From NCBI GenBank assembly GCA_000827495.1, contig KN817567.1, forward strand, positions 210,135-274,134: a stretch of 64,000 nt of DNA, written 5' to 3'. The notes under the pieces are model-generated. The model searched no databases. It was not told where the DNA came from and was given only the letters and a program-made list of their open reading frames with translations. Source of the DNA: Hypholoma sublateritium FD-334 SS-4 (lineage: Eukaryota; Basidiomycota; Agaricomycetes; Agaricales; Strophariaceae). Below, piece after piece: positions 45,848 to 59,846 of this stretch. The translations under genes were made by a program, and so were the position numbers. The first letter of the stretch is position 1. Each line of letters opens with the position of its first letter.

Positions 45848-48800
45848 GTTAATCGCCCCTGAGAATTTGCGAAGAGGGGGAAAACTAGAATGGAAAAACA
45901 ATAGCCTCCACTTTTAAGACGTTTAGAATAACACCGATCCCGGCATCATCGTATAAATGCCTTCGGCATTGTGTTCCGGTGGGTACTACAGAAGATGTTT
46001 TTTATGTGTGATGGAAATATATCTCCTTTGCATCGAGAAGCACTTTACTAGTAAAAGTTGAATAGAAGCCGCACTTAATGCATTTGAGTAAATTTCACTA
46101 GAAATTTACAAGGCGCACCTTTGCATGTACGATAATGTATTTGATGGCCCTCAAGATTGACGAGAGGATATGGTACACCCGCGCAGCTTCAATTTTTGAG
46201 GGGCAGATCTCTCGTGCCGAACTTGCATACGGTGAAGCTTATGATGTCACTTGTGGGAGGCCGACAGGGCGGCAGCGTTTGTCAGGTACAGTCCTTGCCG
46301 ATTTCAAGCCGATGCCGATGCCACAAAACATGTAAGTGCGGCGCACTTTACCTGGGCCAGATCTATCATGTGCACTACCAGCGCATACACCGGGGAGGCA
46401 TTCTGTTCGTATAAAAATATCACATTCGCAACCTAAGTCTGATTCCCCACCAAGCGAGGAAGGGGTAAATACTTGAATCAAACCTGTTGAACCAAACCTG
46501 GAATCGATGGTCCAAGCCACACTCGGGCCTCCGAGTCAGTGTTTGTTAACCTGAAATTGTCGATCTACCTTAGCTTAATAGGCGTTGTAGGTGAGTAAAA
46601 GCGTGGCACGATTGGGCGTCGCTCGATCCGGAGGTTTACTCTGACACTTAAGAGCACCGAAAGCCTGAAGACACGCTATATACCATGAACAGACGAAGCA
46701 TGGCAATAATTTTGAAACTCACGAGTTTTCTGGACAGCTTGTTAAGGCCTCACATGCACACTTTAGTAGTACTCGGAAATTCAAATACTACGTACCTGGC
46801 ATTTGGCTGTTTATAACTCTTGAGATACTGGCCCTCCACGATTCACGAGTGTTCGGAGGCCTGGAATAGACTTCATATCTGGGAAGTGGGAGTAAAGCGC
46901 CCGCCAGAGGATATTCATCAAAGGACCTAAGAAAAGTTTCGACGGAAGAGCTCCCCATAGCAAGCTTAAAGCCTTCATACACAGCCCCAGACCTCCACGG
47001 CTATTCGAAGGATATGCATAACAACAATAGTGGGAGTAGGCGCATGTGTAGCAAGTGAAAAGTGGCGTGAGTTTATCAGCTGAACGATAAACATTCAGCA
47101 CGGCATGCCTGGTTATTACGGGAACGATTATAGAAGTCTGCCTGATTCTCAATGTCTCCAGATCTAGTACAAGCCATGCCGCTGGTATCGGCAAGTTTGG
47201 AGGATACGACGCTGATGGAGATATGTCAGGACAATCGCAGTTACATGCCAGAGTTTCATGTTTACGTCACGATATGTTGACATATGCCCTTTCGTCCTCC
47301 GATAGAATTGACAAAATTGACAGAGAACGTCAGACCAGTAGACGGCGCCTTGCATTCAGTTGTGTCAAGAGATACGGGATGCTAGAAGAGTATCTTCTAA
47401 TTCAGGGAGATTTGGGACTGTCCCACAACGAGATTCCTGTAAATGCCACGATCGATCCGTCTGGCAGAGAAAGTCGATGCATGATGACCGGACGTCGTTG
47501 ACACGATGAGCAGATGGCGCGCTTACCATGGTTTCAACAGAGTAATACACAGACCTGATGCTCTAAGCTCTCGCAAGGTGTCGAGATTTTGGAGCCCAAT
47601 GGCGACGGTGAGACCGTTGATAGCGTTGCCAGTGGGTTTCAAAAAAGTGTAGCAGGTGTTCGCGTAGGAGAACGTACAGGAACAAGCTGCAATTCAGAGA
47701 GGCAAGGAGATAACTTCGAGCCGCAGAATTCATGGAGAGGGAATCAGACATGGCTTGCCACCGGTGGCTATTTACCGGTCGTCGGCGGGAGAAGACGGCG
47801 GACAAGACGGCAGGATTTGATTGATTTTTGGCAGGGCATTCGCCAAATCCATCTTTCGCGCGTTAGTGATTCCTATCTCAAAGCGTGAGGCCTGAGGCTT
47901 GAGGTTCAGAGAATCCGGTGTCGGCCAGACGCTGTTAACCGTGGCGAGGTCTCATTGAATGCCTCTTGGAACGAAACGGAGACGACAATGAAAAGCGGTG
48001 AACCAGATTTTTGATGACAGTTTCTTGATTAATTGACTGATGACTCGCAGTTCCCATAGTCAGAGGTCAGGTCTTCGTAGCAGAATCTTCGTAGCAGAAT
48101 GCGAACGTGGAGATGATAGGTGACGGTAGTGGTTGGAACGAAGTGACAGGTCATTGAGTCACCGTCATTCTCGGATGTGTTGGCGAACATTAGGATTTCG
48201 TTCTCCGAAAAACTCCGCCCAACGTCGCTCAGCGCGCCTGAAGCGACTCACTCAGAGTCACTCTCCGCATAATCGAACGGAAAGCGAGCGCATTTTATTT
48301 ACAAATACGTCATTGAAACTTCCTGCGCATTCAAAATAAAATCCACCGGGTGCACGATCATATAACCTATATGTATTTACATACTTAATTTTTCTTTGCT
48401 CGTTTGTGCGAAAGAAATTACAAAGAACTTCTTTTATCGGTTTATCTAGCCTACAGATGTTTGGCTGCTGAATATTCCACATCATGAAAGACATATAAAC
48501 GGAAAACAGCTCTTCTATGCTAAATATATTGTCGAACAAAACCAAGTAAATGACTTCCATCTATTCGGTTATGCACCCAGTGATTAGGTATCGAGCAGGA
48601 CCTTTCCTTGTAAGTCAAAATGCGTCGTACCTGGCGAGTAGGTCAGTGTCAGAGTGCCCATCAACGCGCCGGGCCAAGAAGGACGCCATACCCGGGCGAT
48701 ACTATTTTCCACATGAAGTCAAAGTAATTTAAGCTGAGGTGCATAGTATATGACATATTTTCGCCAGCAGTTTGCCTGTTAATTAGTGTAATAATAGTTG

Positions 48801-50337
48801 AATCAAATTCATCACGCCAGCTCCGAACAGAGCACACCTTGGTGGCACAGGCGGCTATTTTTATCAAATGTGGGACAGGCACATGCCGCACAGCCCTTGA
48901 TCTAACGCTGTCCCCTGCCGTCCCCGCCGCTGGGCGTTCTAGAAGGCGCTGCATAGAACCCGGTGACCAGCGCCAGCGCCTATTTTACGCGACGCGCGCG
49001 GAGCGGGCTTGGATTGCCTCATGCCGGGAGCCTGCTAATAATACATACCAGGGTTATTCCCAAGCATACATACAATTGTGACTCGTGAGTTCAGCTTCGC
49101 GGGTGGACTGCGGGCGTGTGAGAGACTGTGAGAGACAGAGATATGGTGGGAATGCTTGGGAATGGCTTTTGAGATGCGCTGGAAATAGACACGGGCGATA
49201 GAAACCTGCGAAGGATTTCCTCGGGGCTTCGTTGAATTCTACTTAGTACGAAGGGGGGTATCAGTGTACACACTGCCGTTAATTATTGTTTTGCCATGAT
49301 GGGCGCCCGGCGCAGTATAAATATTGCTATCAGCGATATTGACGTAGGGTTGGAACAAAGAGATTGTGCAAGAAGATACTCAACGAAGAGTAAACACTAT
49401 CAGGCCACTTTTATATTCGAAGGCATATAAAAGTCGCGCTGACGCGTCGTTGCCATGGCCAGGCGGGAGGCTGATCGGAATGGAGACGTTGAGTAGTCGT
49501 TCGTTCGTGTGAAGATACGCAGTGCGCGGGTGGCAGGTTTGTCGACATCACAGTATCAATTTGAATTGCTTTGAGATGCCTTTTGGGACACGAGAGGAGA
49601 TGAAACGGGTGGAGAGTTCGGAGGCGAAGGAGGTGAAGATAGAGTGGTATGCTTAGCATGCCACCTGTCGCGCGCAGTGGCTGCTGCATACATGATAGTG
49701 GGCACATAGACTGCCAGCTTGTGACGTGCCCCCATGGGGGCGGATATGAGGCCAAGGTGCCGTTTTGCGCGCGACGCACGCAGCTGCGTTGATTATGCCG
49801 CATGTAATTAGCCAGCACCCGGATCTGTTACGAAGGTGATACGCGCGGATAACATTCTGCTCTTGAAGAACCCCAGAATAATTTTGGGGTTCCCGTTTGG
49901 CTCTCCCGCAGGATGCGCTGGGGTGCGGGTAAAATGGTTCTATGTCAACGAGAGTGCTCGCCACTTGACACATATAATACTTCGTGGAGGATGTCGCGGC
50001 CATTTGGAAGCGTGCAGCTGAGGAGTTGATGTTGAGTTTGGAAATAAATTGACGGCATAAATAAAGCCGAGCTGTTTGTGCCAGCCTGTAACTTTTCCTT
50101 AACCCCGTCACTTATGACTGGGCCACTTATGCTCTATCACGATCTCTACTTGTACATCTAGCTTATCGTCATCGCGAGTACGTGGCCTGTCTTTAATACC
50201 TTATTTCACGCCTTGACCGTCGTCACAAGTTGAAACTGTTAAAGGAACGGCGCTTTGGCGTAGACGACCAACATACATCCTCCGCATCGCCCACCTGGAC
50301 CCTCGTTTTAGCCCGTGGACACGCAAAAGTTTCATTT
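45848..50337. other. Gene desert between the MFS gene and the BEM2-like gene
   Basis: 4.5 kb with only short, unbiased frames. A perfect 14-bp tandem duplication lies at 48073-48100. No RNA gene or transposase is recognised. The ends contain the two divergent promoters. Confidence 0.45.
48073..48100 (+). repeat. 14-bp perfect tandem duplication
   Basis: CTTCGTAGCAGAAT is repeated twice in direct succession in intergenic sequence. Confidence 0.75.
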
Positions 50338-53300
50338 ATGGCTCCAAGGCGTGCCAATCCACCCAATTCACTCAGCCCGAATGACTCCCTGGCCCCAAAC
50401 AGCGCAGCGGGCGCAGGGATAACGCGTTCAGTCTCACCTTCGTCGGGGTTTACGCAATTCTTGACGAGGCCATCCAAATGGTTCAGTCGGAGCGCATCGA
50501 CGCCAAAACCCTCGCCTACAATCTCGGATTCGCGACCGAGCATGAGCAATACACCGAGAAAACACACGATTTCACGCCCAACCGACCCGCGCCCGATACT
50601 GGAGACGTACGCAGGCGCAGGCAGCCGGTGAGTTTATTTTTACACGTCTTTCGTCGCCATCCACTTCTAGCTCTATTTGTACGATAATCAAGAGGACTCC
50701 TTGCTGACTCCTGTCTGACGTCTAGTTCGGTCCTTGACCTATCCGTTAGGCCTCAAGGATCCGCGGAAATACCACGATTCCACACACCGAGCACGCCCTC
50801 CAGTCCGATTAGTGGCCCCAGTGGCGGTGGCGGGCTGGGCGATTTGCGCACAATTTCGCGACGTGGGTGGTCCAAGTCTGCGGACGATCTGAGCAAAGTG
50901 TCGCCTGCCAATTTCCCACCTGTGAAAACCTCATTCCAAGAGCGCATCGCAGAATATCGCGGGCGCAGCGACAGCAACGCGAGCGCCGTCTCGCCGACGA
51001 GCCCATCGTCCCCCCCGGGCCCGCTCAACGGTCGACACCCCTTTCCGACGATATCGCCCTCTACCTCTCCCCCGCGAAGCTCCACATTACCCTCGGTGGC
51101 AATATCGGTGTCCGACTCCTCGCAAGATGGGACTGCATTCCCGAGATCTGCTTCTCCGACGCACGTGCATACACGCTCACACTCCTTCACCCCCAAGCTG
51201 CCGTCCAAGCTCGCGAGCCCGCGCTATCCTCCCAGTCCGCAGCGCTCGAACGACCGCGAATACGACGTGCGCGACCTCGATCAGCACCAACCCACCCACG
51301 GCACCCCTACGCGGGCGACCTTCGGCTTCGGTTTTGGCGGCAACAGCAGCAGGCCGAACCAAAACGCCACTCCCGCGTCACCTACTACGGCGAGCAACCG
51401 CATCACCGCCCTCCTTCCTCCTCCCACTATCATCGAACCTACCCAAGAGCCGGAGGCAGAGGACTGCACCGACCCTAAACGCTCGTCGCAAATCCTGTTT
51501 CACAGCGGGTTCATTAACCGCCTCGCGGATGTGCCGGCGAACTTCAACCACGCGAATCTGCCGCTGTCAAAGGGTTGGAAGCCGTTCAAGCTCGAACTCA
51601 AGGGATCGAAGCTGTATTTCTACAAGCCACCTGGCGACCGGGCGCACGCGATCAAGGAGCTCTTTCCTGTGGGCCTCGTCCCGCCAACGGACGAGGAGGA
51701 GGAGGACGTCAGTGCTCCGGTCACCACGCTCGCGGAGGACCCGCGCAAGGCAAAAGGACGCGAAGACAACCACGTGGCAGCGGCAGGCAGGAAGAAAAGG
51801 GCGTACTGGGGCAGGCGGACGCATCCTGATCTCATCCGCGATCCAGCGGGTGTAATAGAGAAAGGCACGTTCGAAGCCCTCACGCACGAGGCGGTTTTCG
51901 CGACCACTTTCCTCGCTGCGGAGCCACCACCCCTCTCAGCGGACGCTGACGCGCCACAGACTCCGCCGGAGAACGAGGCGAGCCGGAAAGTGCGCTGGCA
52001 CGAGTTCGCGTCGTCCGTCATTTTTGGCGTTCCGTCGATTGTCGGGCGGCAGACCTTCGAGGCTGAGTTTCTGCGCTGCTGCTCTTATCTCGTCAGCGGG
52101 GCGGAAGACGATGCACGGAACGCAGACCGGGCACGCGTTGTGTGGCTGGCAAACGAGTACTTGCGGTATCACAACCAGCCGGCGGACGCTGCGGCCTGGG
52201 CGGAGTGGAAGCGCGAGACGATCCCAGACGCATCGCTCAGCGCCGAGAACGAAGGCGGCGCGTCGAACTTGATCGCGTCGACTTCCACGCAAGCGATGTT
52301 CCACCCTTCGCCAGTTGTCGACGCGGACTCGCCGAACATCGACATGTTCTCGCCGCGGCCTACGGATACCGGGAAGATGATACCTTTGCTGGATGCGCTC
52401 AACCTGCCTCTCAAGCAAGACTATAGAAGTGTCGACGGACCGCACTCGCCCCGCGGAATGGGAGGGGCTAAGAGTCATTTCTTATGGGGCGCGCTGAGGG
52501 AGGAGGGCCTCACGCGCGAGGTCCTGCTCAACCTCGATCCGTACCTCATCGCAAGGAGTCTGACGCTCTTCCACCGCTCGGTGCTCAACCAGTGCCCGAC
52601 CAACATCGCCGCTGAATTCATCCTCGGGACCGACACCAGCCCCAGCTCCAAAGCCGACGCCGACGACTACACGCCCGACCCCGCGGCCCAGTTCGCGCCG
52701 CTGTTCGGCAGCGACGACCAGCCACACTGGCTCACGAAGCTGGTGCTCCTCCAGATCTTAGGCGCCGAGGGCGCGGGCACGCAGCAGCAGTCCCAGCAGC
52801 AGCAACACTACGTCGGTACGCCGGGCAGCCACCTCGTTTCGCCGTCTCGCCGGTCGGAGGACCGCGCGGGCCAGCACACTTCGCGCACACACGCGCGATC
52901 GGAGCTCATCTCCGCGTGGGTGCGCATCGGCGAACTGTGCCGCACGGCGGGCGACGCGGCGTCATGGCGCGCGATCGCCGCGGCGCTGTGCGCGCGCCCC
53001 GTCGCGCGCCTCGACAAGGCGTGGAAGCGCGTAAACCTGCAGGCGGTCGCGGCGATCGAAGCGTGGGCGCACCACGCGGCGGACGCGCTGCCGGTGGGCG
53101 GCGCCGCGCCGCAGCAGGTGACGCCGTGGGGCGGCGACGTCAAGGTGCGCGCGTGCGACGAACTCGCGCGCGCGCATGTGGAAAGCGGCGACGGGATGGT
53201 GCAGGTGGACGCGGTGGCGCGTGCCCGCGCGCTATTTGAAGAGTTTAGGAAGGGGTTCTTGCTTTGTCCGAGGAAGACGTATGTCGCGGAGAACGAGGTC

Positions 53301-56300
53301 AGCGACGATGTGCGGCGGATGGTCTCGTTTTGGCGGGAGATGGCGGCGGAGGGCGGCGGTATGAGCAGTCTGGCGGTCAAGATGCAGCGGTATGTTCATT
53401 GGATTTGAATTTTGACCGTTGGTGAACTGATATCTTTATAGGGTGGAGCAATTTATGCCACTCTCGCTCTCTGCAGAACCGCGTCGACGGGGCCTGTTCG
53501 AGCCATACTTCTGGACGCGCGCGTCAAGCCAAGCACATTCGACGTCCTTACTACCACTGCTCTTCCCCGACCCGCTTCCAACCCTAACCCTAATCGATCG
53601 CTCGAAGCTTATCCGCGGCCGCCTCGACAGCGAGACATCCGACCTGCAGTACCTGCGAAGCCTCGACGCGCAATTCAGCCAGGAAGCTGGTCGCCCGTTC
53701 AAGAGCCTCGACCCGAACCAGGACTTCACGAAGCGCCTCATCATGGGGCACGGCGGCACCGTGATCTCGGTGTATAATGGTGACCTCCTGCTCGTCGTGC
53801 AGAGCGGTGGTTTCGAGTCGGCGCCGAACTCGCGCCCGTCGTCATCCAGGGCGCCGTCGCGCCCGCCGAGCTCTTCGTTCGAGCATACGGCCGGGGAAAA
53901 GACGCTGGGCCGCAATCCGTCGATCCGCGTCAAACCGAGCTCGTCGCACGGCGTCGACCGCCGGCCGAGCGTGGCGCGGCGCAGCTCGCTGCCGTCCGTG
54001 TCGCACCTCAACCGCACAAATTTCGTCACCGCGGAGCCGTCATCGGACCCGCCGCTGCGCGTCGTCGTCCAGGCGGGCACGCTCAGCAACCTGGTGGATA
54101 TCCTAGTCCACGGGCTGGAGAACATCTCCGTGTCCGTGGCTGACGATAACGGCGAGATGTCGCTGCGGGAGGGCATGACGCGCGAGTTGGTCGTTGACGG
54201 CGCCGAGTTCTCTCGCGTGTGGTGGAACGTGTTTCGCAGCTTCGTCACCCCTCTCGTGTTTTTTGAGGTATCTATTTTTTTCTCCGCCCTCATGCTTTGT
54301 TTGTTAATCGACATGTTTAGCTCCTGCGCAAGGTTTACATCACCACGCAGCCCTCGGTACCGTCACCCTCATTATCTGAGTATCTCGTTGTGGCGACAAA
54401 GAGGAATGAAGTGCTGGATACGATCAAGGAGTGGCTGACAATCGGGGGTGGCTCCCAGGACACATTGGACGATGGGCAACTCTACGGTGCTGTGTATGCG
54501 TTCTTGGACAGTCGCACAGATCATCTCGTCTTCAAATCCGATATGCTTTCCAATCCGGCAGTCCAGAAGGCATGGGAGTCGCTATCGGATGCAGTGCGCG
54601 CTGTCAAAGCTACGTTTCTCTCGCAGACCATGCGGCCTACGATTTCGCGGGGAATGCGCAACCAGCGTCCCCCGCCCGGTAGAGGGCCGCGCCAGCGAAA
54701 CATCAGCACGCGCGACCCACCCGACTTTGACCGCATGGACCCTGAAGCGTTCGTCGACAACCTGGATGGCATGTTCAGCGCTGCTTTCAGCAATGTGACT
54801 CAGGAGGTACGGCCAATATATACCCTTCATCGCCCGAATGATAATTCAATTCCCTCTAGGACCTGTATATTACTGCGGATCTGCTCGAAGTGCAGAGCTC
54901 CGATCGGACGGGCTGGTTCTCGCCGCGCGACCCCGCGTCTGTCGAGGAGCTTGTGGAGATCCAGACTATCTACTCGCAGATTCAGGAGGTCGAGCCGTCT
55001 TCGCTCATCGCCGAGATGACCCAGGAGGCGCTGTACCGGCTGCTACCGCCGGGCGTACGCAGCTGCGTGCGCGCATACACTATCATCAGGAAATGGCTCA
55101 TCGCGAAGCTCGTGGCGCCACGTATTGGTCTGCGCGCCCGCCAGGCGCGCATTGAGCTGCTTATTCAAGTAATTGAGGTCGCGCGATTACGGAACACGGA
55201 AACACCGTCGACGCCTCAGTTGATGAACCAACCGTGCGTCCGGTCAGCGGTTGAGGCGGTGGCGACGTCGGCGCTACTGAGCATCGAAAGCCGCATGCAC
55301 CACCGGGCGTGGCAGAGTATTGCCATTGGTCGTGGGTGTTCTTGTGAATCGCTATCGGCTCTGCTTCACCGACCCTACGTGCAGTCGACATCGTCGGTTG
55401 ATTCGTTAACTGTGGATATGGGTTGGCTCCTCGAACGCATGCTCGAGATCATCGCAACACCCGACGTCATCGATGCGCCGTCGCAACAAAGTCAAAATTT
55501 GGTTAACTTTGACAAGCGCAGGTAAGCACAGCGTTAGGTAGATGCAGCTCCGACCGAGATCTGACAATGTGTATTAGGCATCTCTGCAATCTGATCAGCA
55601 AAGCGTCGTGTCTTCCTTCTGCCCGGAAAAACCTTGCAGCGGAAGATATCAACAGGCATGGATTCGAACGCCTGAACAATATCGAGAAGGAAGTGTCCAG
55701 TCTGCAATTTGACCACCGTGGAATCAAGGAGGACGCATTTAAGGAGGCAGCGACGCAGAGCATGAGTGGAGGATCTTCCCGGAAGACCATCCGGCCATTC
55801 AGCAAAGTCGTGGCCATCCAGATCGAGAAGAACCGCAGAGATAAGGCGCTCCGTGCCCGCCTACAAAGGGAAAAGCTTCAGGAGCAGAGCAAAAACGAGC
55901 GCCGCGACGATCTGCTCAACAAGGCCATGCGGCCGCGCAAGCCCCTCTCGAGCGCGCAGAAGCAGCACCGGAATAAGAAGAGCATGTCCGCGTTCTTAAA
56001 CTTCATGCGTCCAATCTCGAGTGCATTTGTGTCGGACACTACACCCTCGATGGGACTCAGACGGACGCCCTCCAAGCTTGACTTCGCGTCGAGCGGCAAG
56101 CCCGCGCTCGTGCTCAGTGTCATGGACTCCCAGGTCGCGCAGTTCATCAACAATGAGCGGTCGTACACGTTCCAGCTCGACACGGAGGATGGCGGGCACT
56201 ACCTCCTGCAGGCGACCAACAAACGCGAGATGACAAAGTGGCTTGAGACGATATCGCGCGTCACCAAAATGGCTGCGAAACGCCGACTTACATATCTCGG

Positions 56301-57404
56301 AAACTCGCCCAAGCCTCAGCTGGCTGACCATATCCACTCGCACCCCATCGTGGCGTCGCGCGACCCCAAGGCCGGTGAGTGTTGTCGTGTGTCTACTATG
56401 GGAGAATTTAGTTGACTGATTCCTCTGCAGTATTTGGGGTCGAGCTTGACTTCCTGTTGAAGCGGGAGGCAGGTGGCGATCACGTCGCTCCTGGGACTGT
56501 GCCCATTGTCATTGAACAATGCTTATCTGAGATAGAACGGCGCGGCCTTAATGAAGTCGGAATATGTGGGTTTGTTTCGTGTTTGTCCACAAGATCTGTC
56601 CTCACTTCATTACCCAAGTTCGCATTGCCGGTGCTACGACCGAGATCAATGCTCTCAAGGAAGCATACAATAGAGGCGAATACCCCATTCGAGAAAGGAC
56701 TGATATCCATGCTCTCTGCGATCTGGTGAAATCTTGGTTCCGCGTTCTTCCTGAACCAGTATTCCCGGCGTCTTCCTACCACGATGTGATGGAAGCAATG
56801 AGTCAGTTGATCCCATGCATTCGTGGTATCTGTACTGATACAGTTCTATAGGGCAAGAAAACCTGGACGACCGGCTGATGAACATTCGATCTGTGGTCCA
56901 GGCGCTTCCTCAGGCCAACTTTGATATTCTGCGCAGAGTGTCAGAGCATCTTGACAAGTGCGTTGCATCTGCATATTTGCAGTTTATTCTTCTGACCCGT
57001 TTCGCAGAGTCACAGATTACGAAGAGTTCAACCACATGACGGCCGAAGCGCTTGCTATCGTGTTCAGCCCCAATCTTCTGAGAGCACCTCAGAATGATTT
57101 CGTGATGATCCTAAATAACATGGGACTGTCGCACAAATTAGTCAAGGCCCTTATCACTCATGTCAGTATCTTATTCTTTGACCACAATCTTAGCATGCGA
57201 CTTACCTTACCACGATAGTTCCACATAATATTCGCAGACGCAGATCCCGATGCAGAGGAGCTTCACTCTGACGACGCGGACGAACCTGATTCACCCATTC
57301 AAGAGGAGGACGAAGAGGACGAAGAAGAAAACTATGAACCTATGCACGACTTACATGATAACGAATCCTCGCTCGAACAAGGAAGTTCATATACCCCTAA
57401 TTAA
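50338..57404 (+). CDS. BEM2: BEM2-like Rho GTPase-activating protein (RasGEF-like, PH and RhoGAP domains)
   Basis: Eleven exons join in frame: 50338-50627, 50726-53389, 53442-54267, 54321-54806, 54860-55521, 55578-56374, 56431-56565, 56619-56801, 56852-56957, 57008-57161 and 57219-57404. They give 2162 residues, close to the yeast Bem2 length. The first 350 residues are Ser/Pro-rich and disordered. A PH-like segment (GWKPFKLELKGSKLYFYKPP) begins near 355, and RasGEF-N-like helices follow near 520 and 700. A RasGEF-like part near 1475 reads MTQEALYRLLPPGVRSCVRA. A PH domain spans about 1810-1900 (SYTFQLDTEDGGHYLLQATN, KREMTKWLETI). The RhoGAP domain runs about 1908-2110, with FRIAGATTEI carrying the arginine finger, LVKSWFRVLPEPVFP and MTAEALAIVFSPNLL. 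The tail is very acidic. It should switch off Rho-type GTPases during polarised growth and wall integrity signalling at the cell cortex. The GEF-like part is probably non-catalytic. Confidence 0.93.
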
Positions 57405-57802
57405 TACCCTCTACCAGCATTATGTTTTACTTATTGATAACCACCTACGACCTTGGTAGGATGTACGTACCGTATAGCTGACCCACGGCACCCCCTTCGC
57501 AATTCCTAGTACGAATTCACTCATCTTCTTAATAGTTCGACTATCATGCCTTCTGCTACTTGGACGTTTTATTCACAGTAATTGTTGTCCCACCAGATAT
57601 TTCAGAGTCAGCCTGGGGCCTCGACCTAAACCTAAACTGGATTGAACGTTGATCTGCACACCCTTTGGTGGCCCTTTGTATTCATTTGCCAACCGCAAAC
57701 AACTGATTATCGGACTTAATGTGGCCACTTTCACAGGCAGAACTTGGTTTGAGCGCTCAGGTCGTTGATCGTTTCTCCCACTGCAACTGACATCTGTACC
57801 AA
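57405..57802. other. Short intergenic spacer
   Basis: 398 bp between the BEM2-like gene and the first member of the coiled-coil pair. No gene is seen; it should hold a terminator and a promoter. Confidence 0.5.
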
Positions 57803-59846
57803 ATGCCTGCAGCGGATAATATGCCGATAGAGGACTCGCGCACTTATTCACATCCATCGATTCGAGCAGATAGTCCAATGGAAGGAAGTAACGCAAAGAC
57901 CAGATCTTCAGGTGATCATCGGACGGAATCGCAGGCAAAATCCACGTCGAATAGTAGCAGGAGCAATAACGAGTACGGTACTAGGACGCAAGAACGCCAA
58001 GGTTCACACAACTACGCTAGTATGACCCGAGGTTCCCGGGAGAGAGACCAAGGCCAGGAAGACAACCAGGCATCCAGAGGTGCCACCACGCAGACTTCTC
58101 GCCATCTTCAGAGTCGGCGTGCTGGGGAAAGAGAGATGCCCAGTTCAATGCAAGCTCCAGGCTCTACATCAACTCGCTACGCACTCGAAACTTACAACCC
58201 CCAGCCGAACGGCCACGAGGCCTTGACCAATAAAGGTTCGCCTCACTCCATATCGGAAGACGACGAAGACGACGACGGCGACGCAGTCATGACTTCAGTC
58301 GAGCAGTGGCACAGTACCTCTGAGACCGTGGAACAGCAGAATACACCCACCCCGCCACCCAGACCTCCTAGAACACAACCAACTTCCTCCGCGGATGTTG
58401 CGTCGCCACAGCCCCCGCCACAGCCGTACCCTCATACCGTAACGAAGGGCAGCTCAAGCGCCTCGGCTCAGGCGGCTGCGCAAAGTGCAGCACAAGGCCT
58501 TTCAGTAAGGCAGGCCCAGCGAGGCCACGGAAGCGGACTGGAGATGGAAGAAGCCCCAGTGCAACAATCACCAGGAAGCGGGCTTTTCAACATGGCAAAG
58601 TCAGCTATTGCCAGTATAGGCTCTGCACCTCCCCGGGACAGAGCGAAAGAAGCGTACGACAAATTACTATCGGAAAATCAACACTTGCAAGCTGGATTAC
58701 ATCGCTACAAGACCGAGAACTACCATCTCAGAAATGACTTGCAACATTTACACGGCGATTTACAACGGTATCGCGAGAAAACCAATTCCCTGACGAATGA
58801 GCTGAATCACGTCTACGAAGACCTTGAAGCTTCCCGGCAACTCTCTGATGTGCGGGGGAAGGAGCTACTCGGCGCTCAGGTGTTCTTGACGAAGGCCGAT
58901 ATGCTCTCTGTTTCGGAGCTCACCCAAAAGGTGACTGATCTCAACGACGAAATCTTCCAGGCAGCTGCATTGCTTGCTGAAGCGCTAAGCCATCAAGAAG
59001 CGACCTGGAATACAGACGAAGAAAGGAATGTGTCCAGAGACTTCGCGCTCAAAATAACTGGGGAACCCATGTTACGCGCATTGACGAATGCCGGCGATCG
59101 CGAGCCTAATCCTCTTCTCGTACAGCTCACCCTCCAAATCTTCCTTACAGAATTCTGCCGCATAAAGCTTGAGATGTGGTACGAGGGCGACGAAAATACC
59201 AACGAATTCCTAGGACATATTTACAATGAAATACATAAGACAGGTAAACGGCAATCGCGTAGCTTCTGCACCGTCTATGATCCAGTCTGACGTGTATACC
59301 TTTTTATTAGAGGAACAAGCTGTATCAGGCCGCTGGCGCGCAATCACGCACGCGAAGACACGCCTCTCGCCCGACCAGTGGTCGGGTGAACTCATCGGTA
59401 ACTTGAACCATATCCTGTGGGTTACTTCCCTAGCCGCATCACCAGACTCCATATGGGCGTTCGAGCAGAAACTCCAACCGATCTTCAAGAACGTGCTCGA
59501 CCTGCGCGTCGCGCTCGGCGAGCAGTACACCTCCGCCGACATCACGCCGTTTGGCTTCCCCCCTGATACGCCCTTCGATGCGGTATGGATGGAGGATGCG
59601 CTCAGCGACACCCGATCGACGGGTAGGGGGAGGCGGGATGCTGTGAAGACCGCGTCATCGAATAGAGTAGACACCGTTGCTGCGACTTGTGGAATTGGCC
59701 TGAGACAGGAGATCCCTCCGCCAGCGCGTCAAGCCAGTGTAGAGGCTAAAGTCACTCTACGGCCAAAGGTTATTCTGCAGTCGACGTTAGCTGAATTGGT
59801 GCAGCCCCCTACTAGGACCAGCAAATCGAGCCGGCCCATCAAATGA
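57803..59846 (+). CDS. Orphan coiled-coil protein, tandem paralogue A
   Basis: Two exons (57803-59243, 59311-59846) give 658 residues. Residues 1 to about 250 are disordered and rich in Ser, Gln, Arg and Pro. A short conserved hydrophobic segment, GSGLFNMAKSAIASIG, precedes a coiled coil (about 285-360: LLSENQHLQAGLHRYK, LRNDLQHLHGDLQRY, LTNELNHVYEDLEASRQLSD). A globular C-terminal domain has VRGKELLGAQVFLTKADMLS, LNDEIFQAAALLAEAL, EEQAVSGRWRAITHAKTR, VALGEQYTSADITPFGF and LRPKVILQSTLAELV. I recognise this as a family widespread in Agaricomycetes but know of no assigned function. No catalytic motif or membrane segment is seen. A scaffolding or oligomerising role is inferred from the coiled coil. 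The neighbour 0.5 kb downstream has the same architecture and intron position. Confidence 0.86.
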
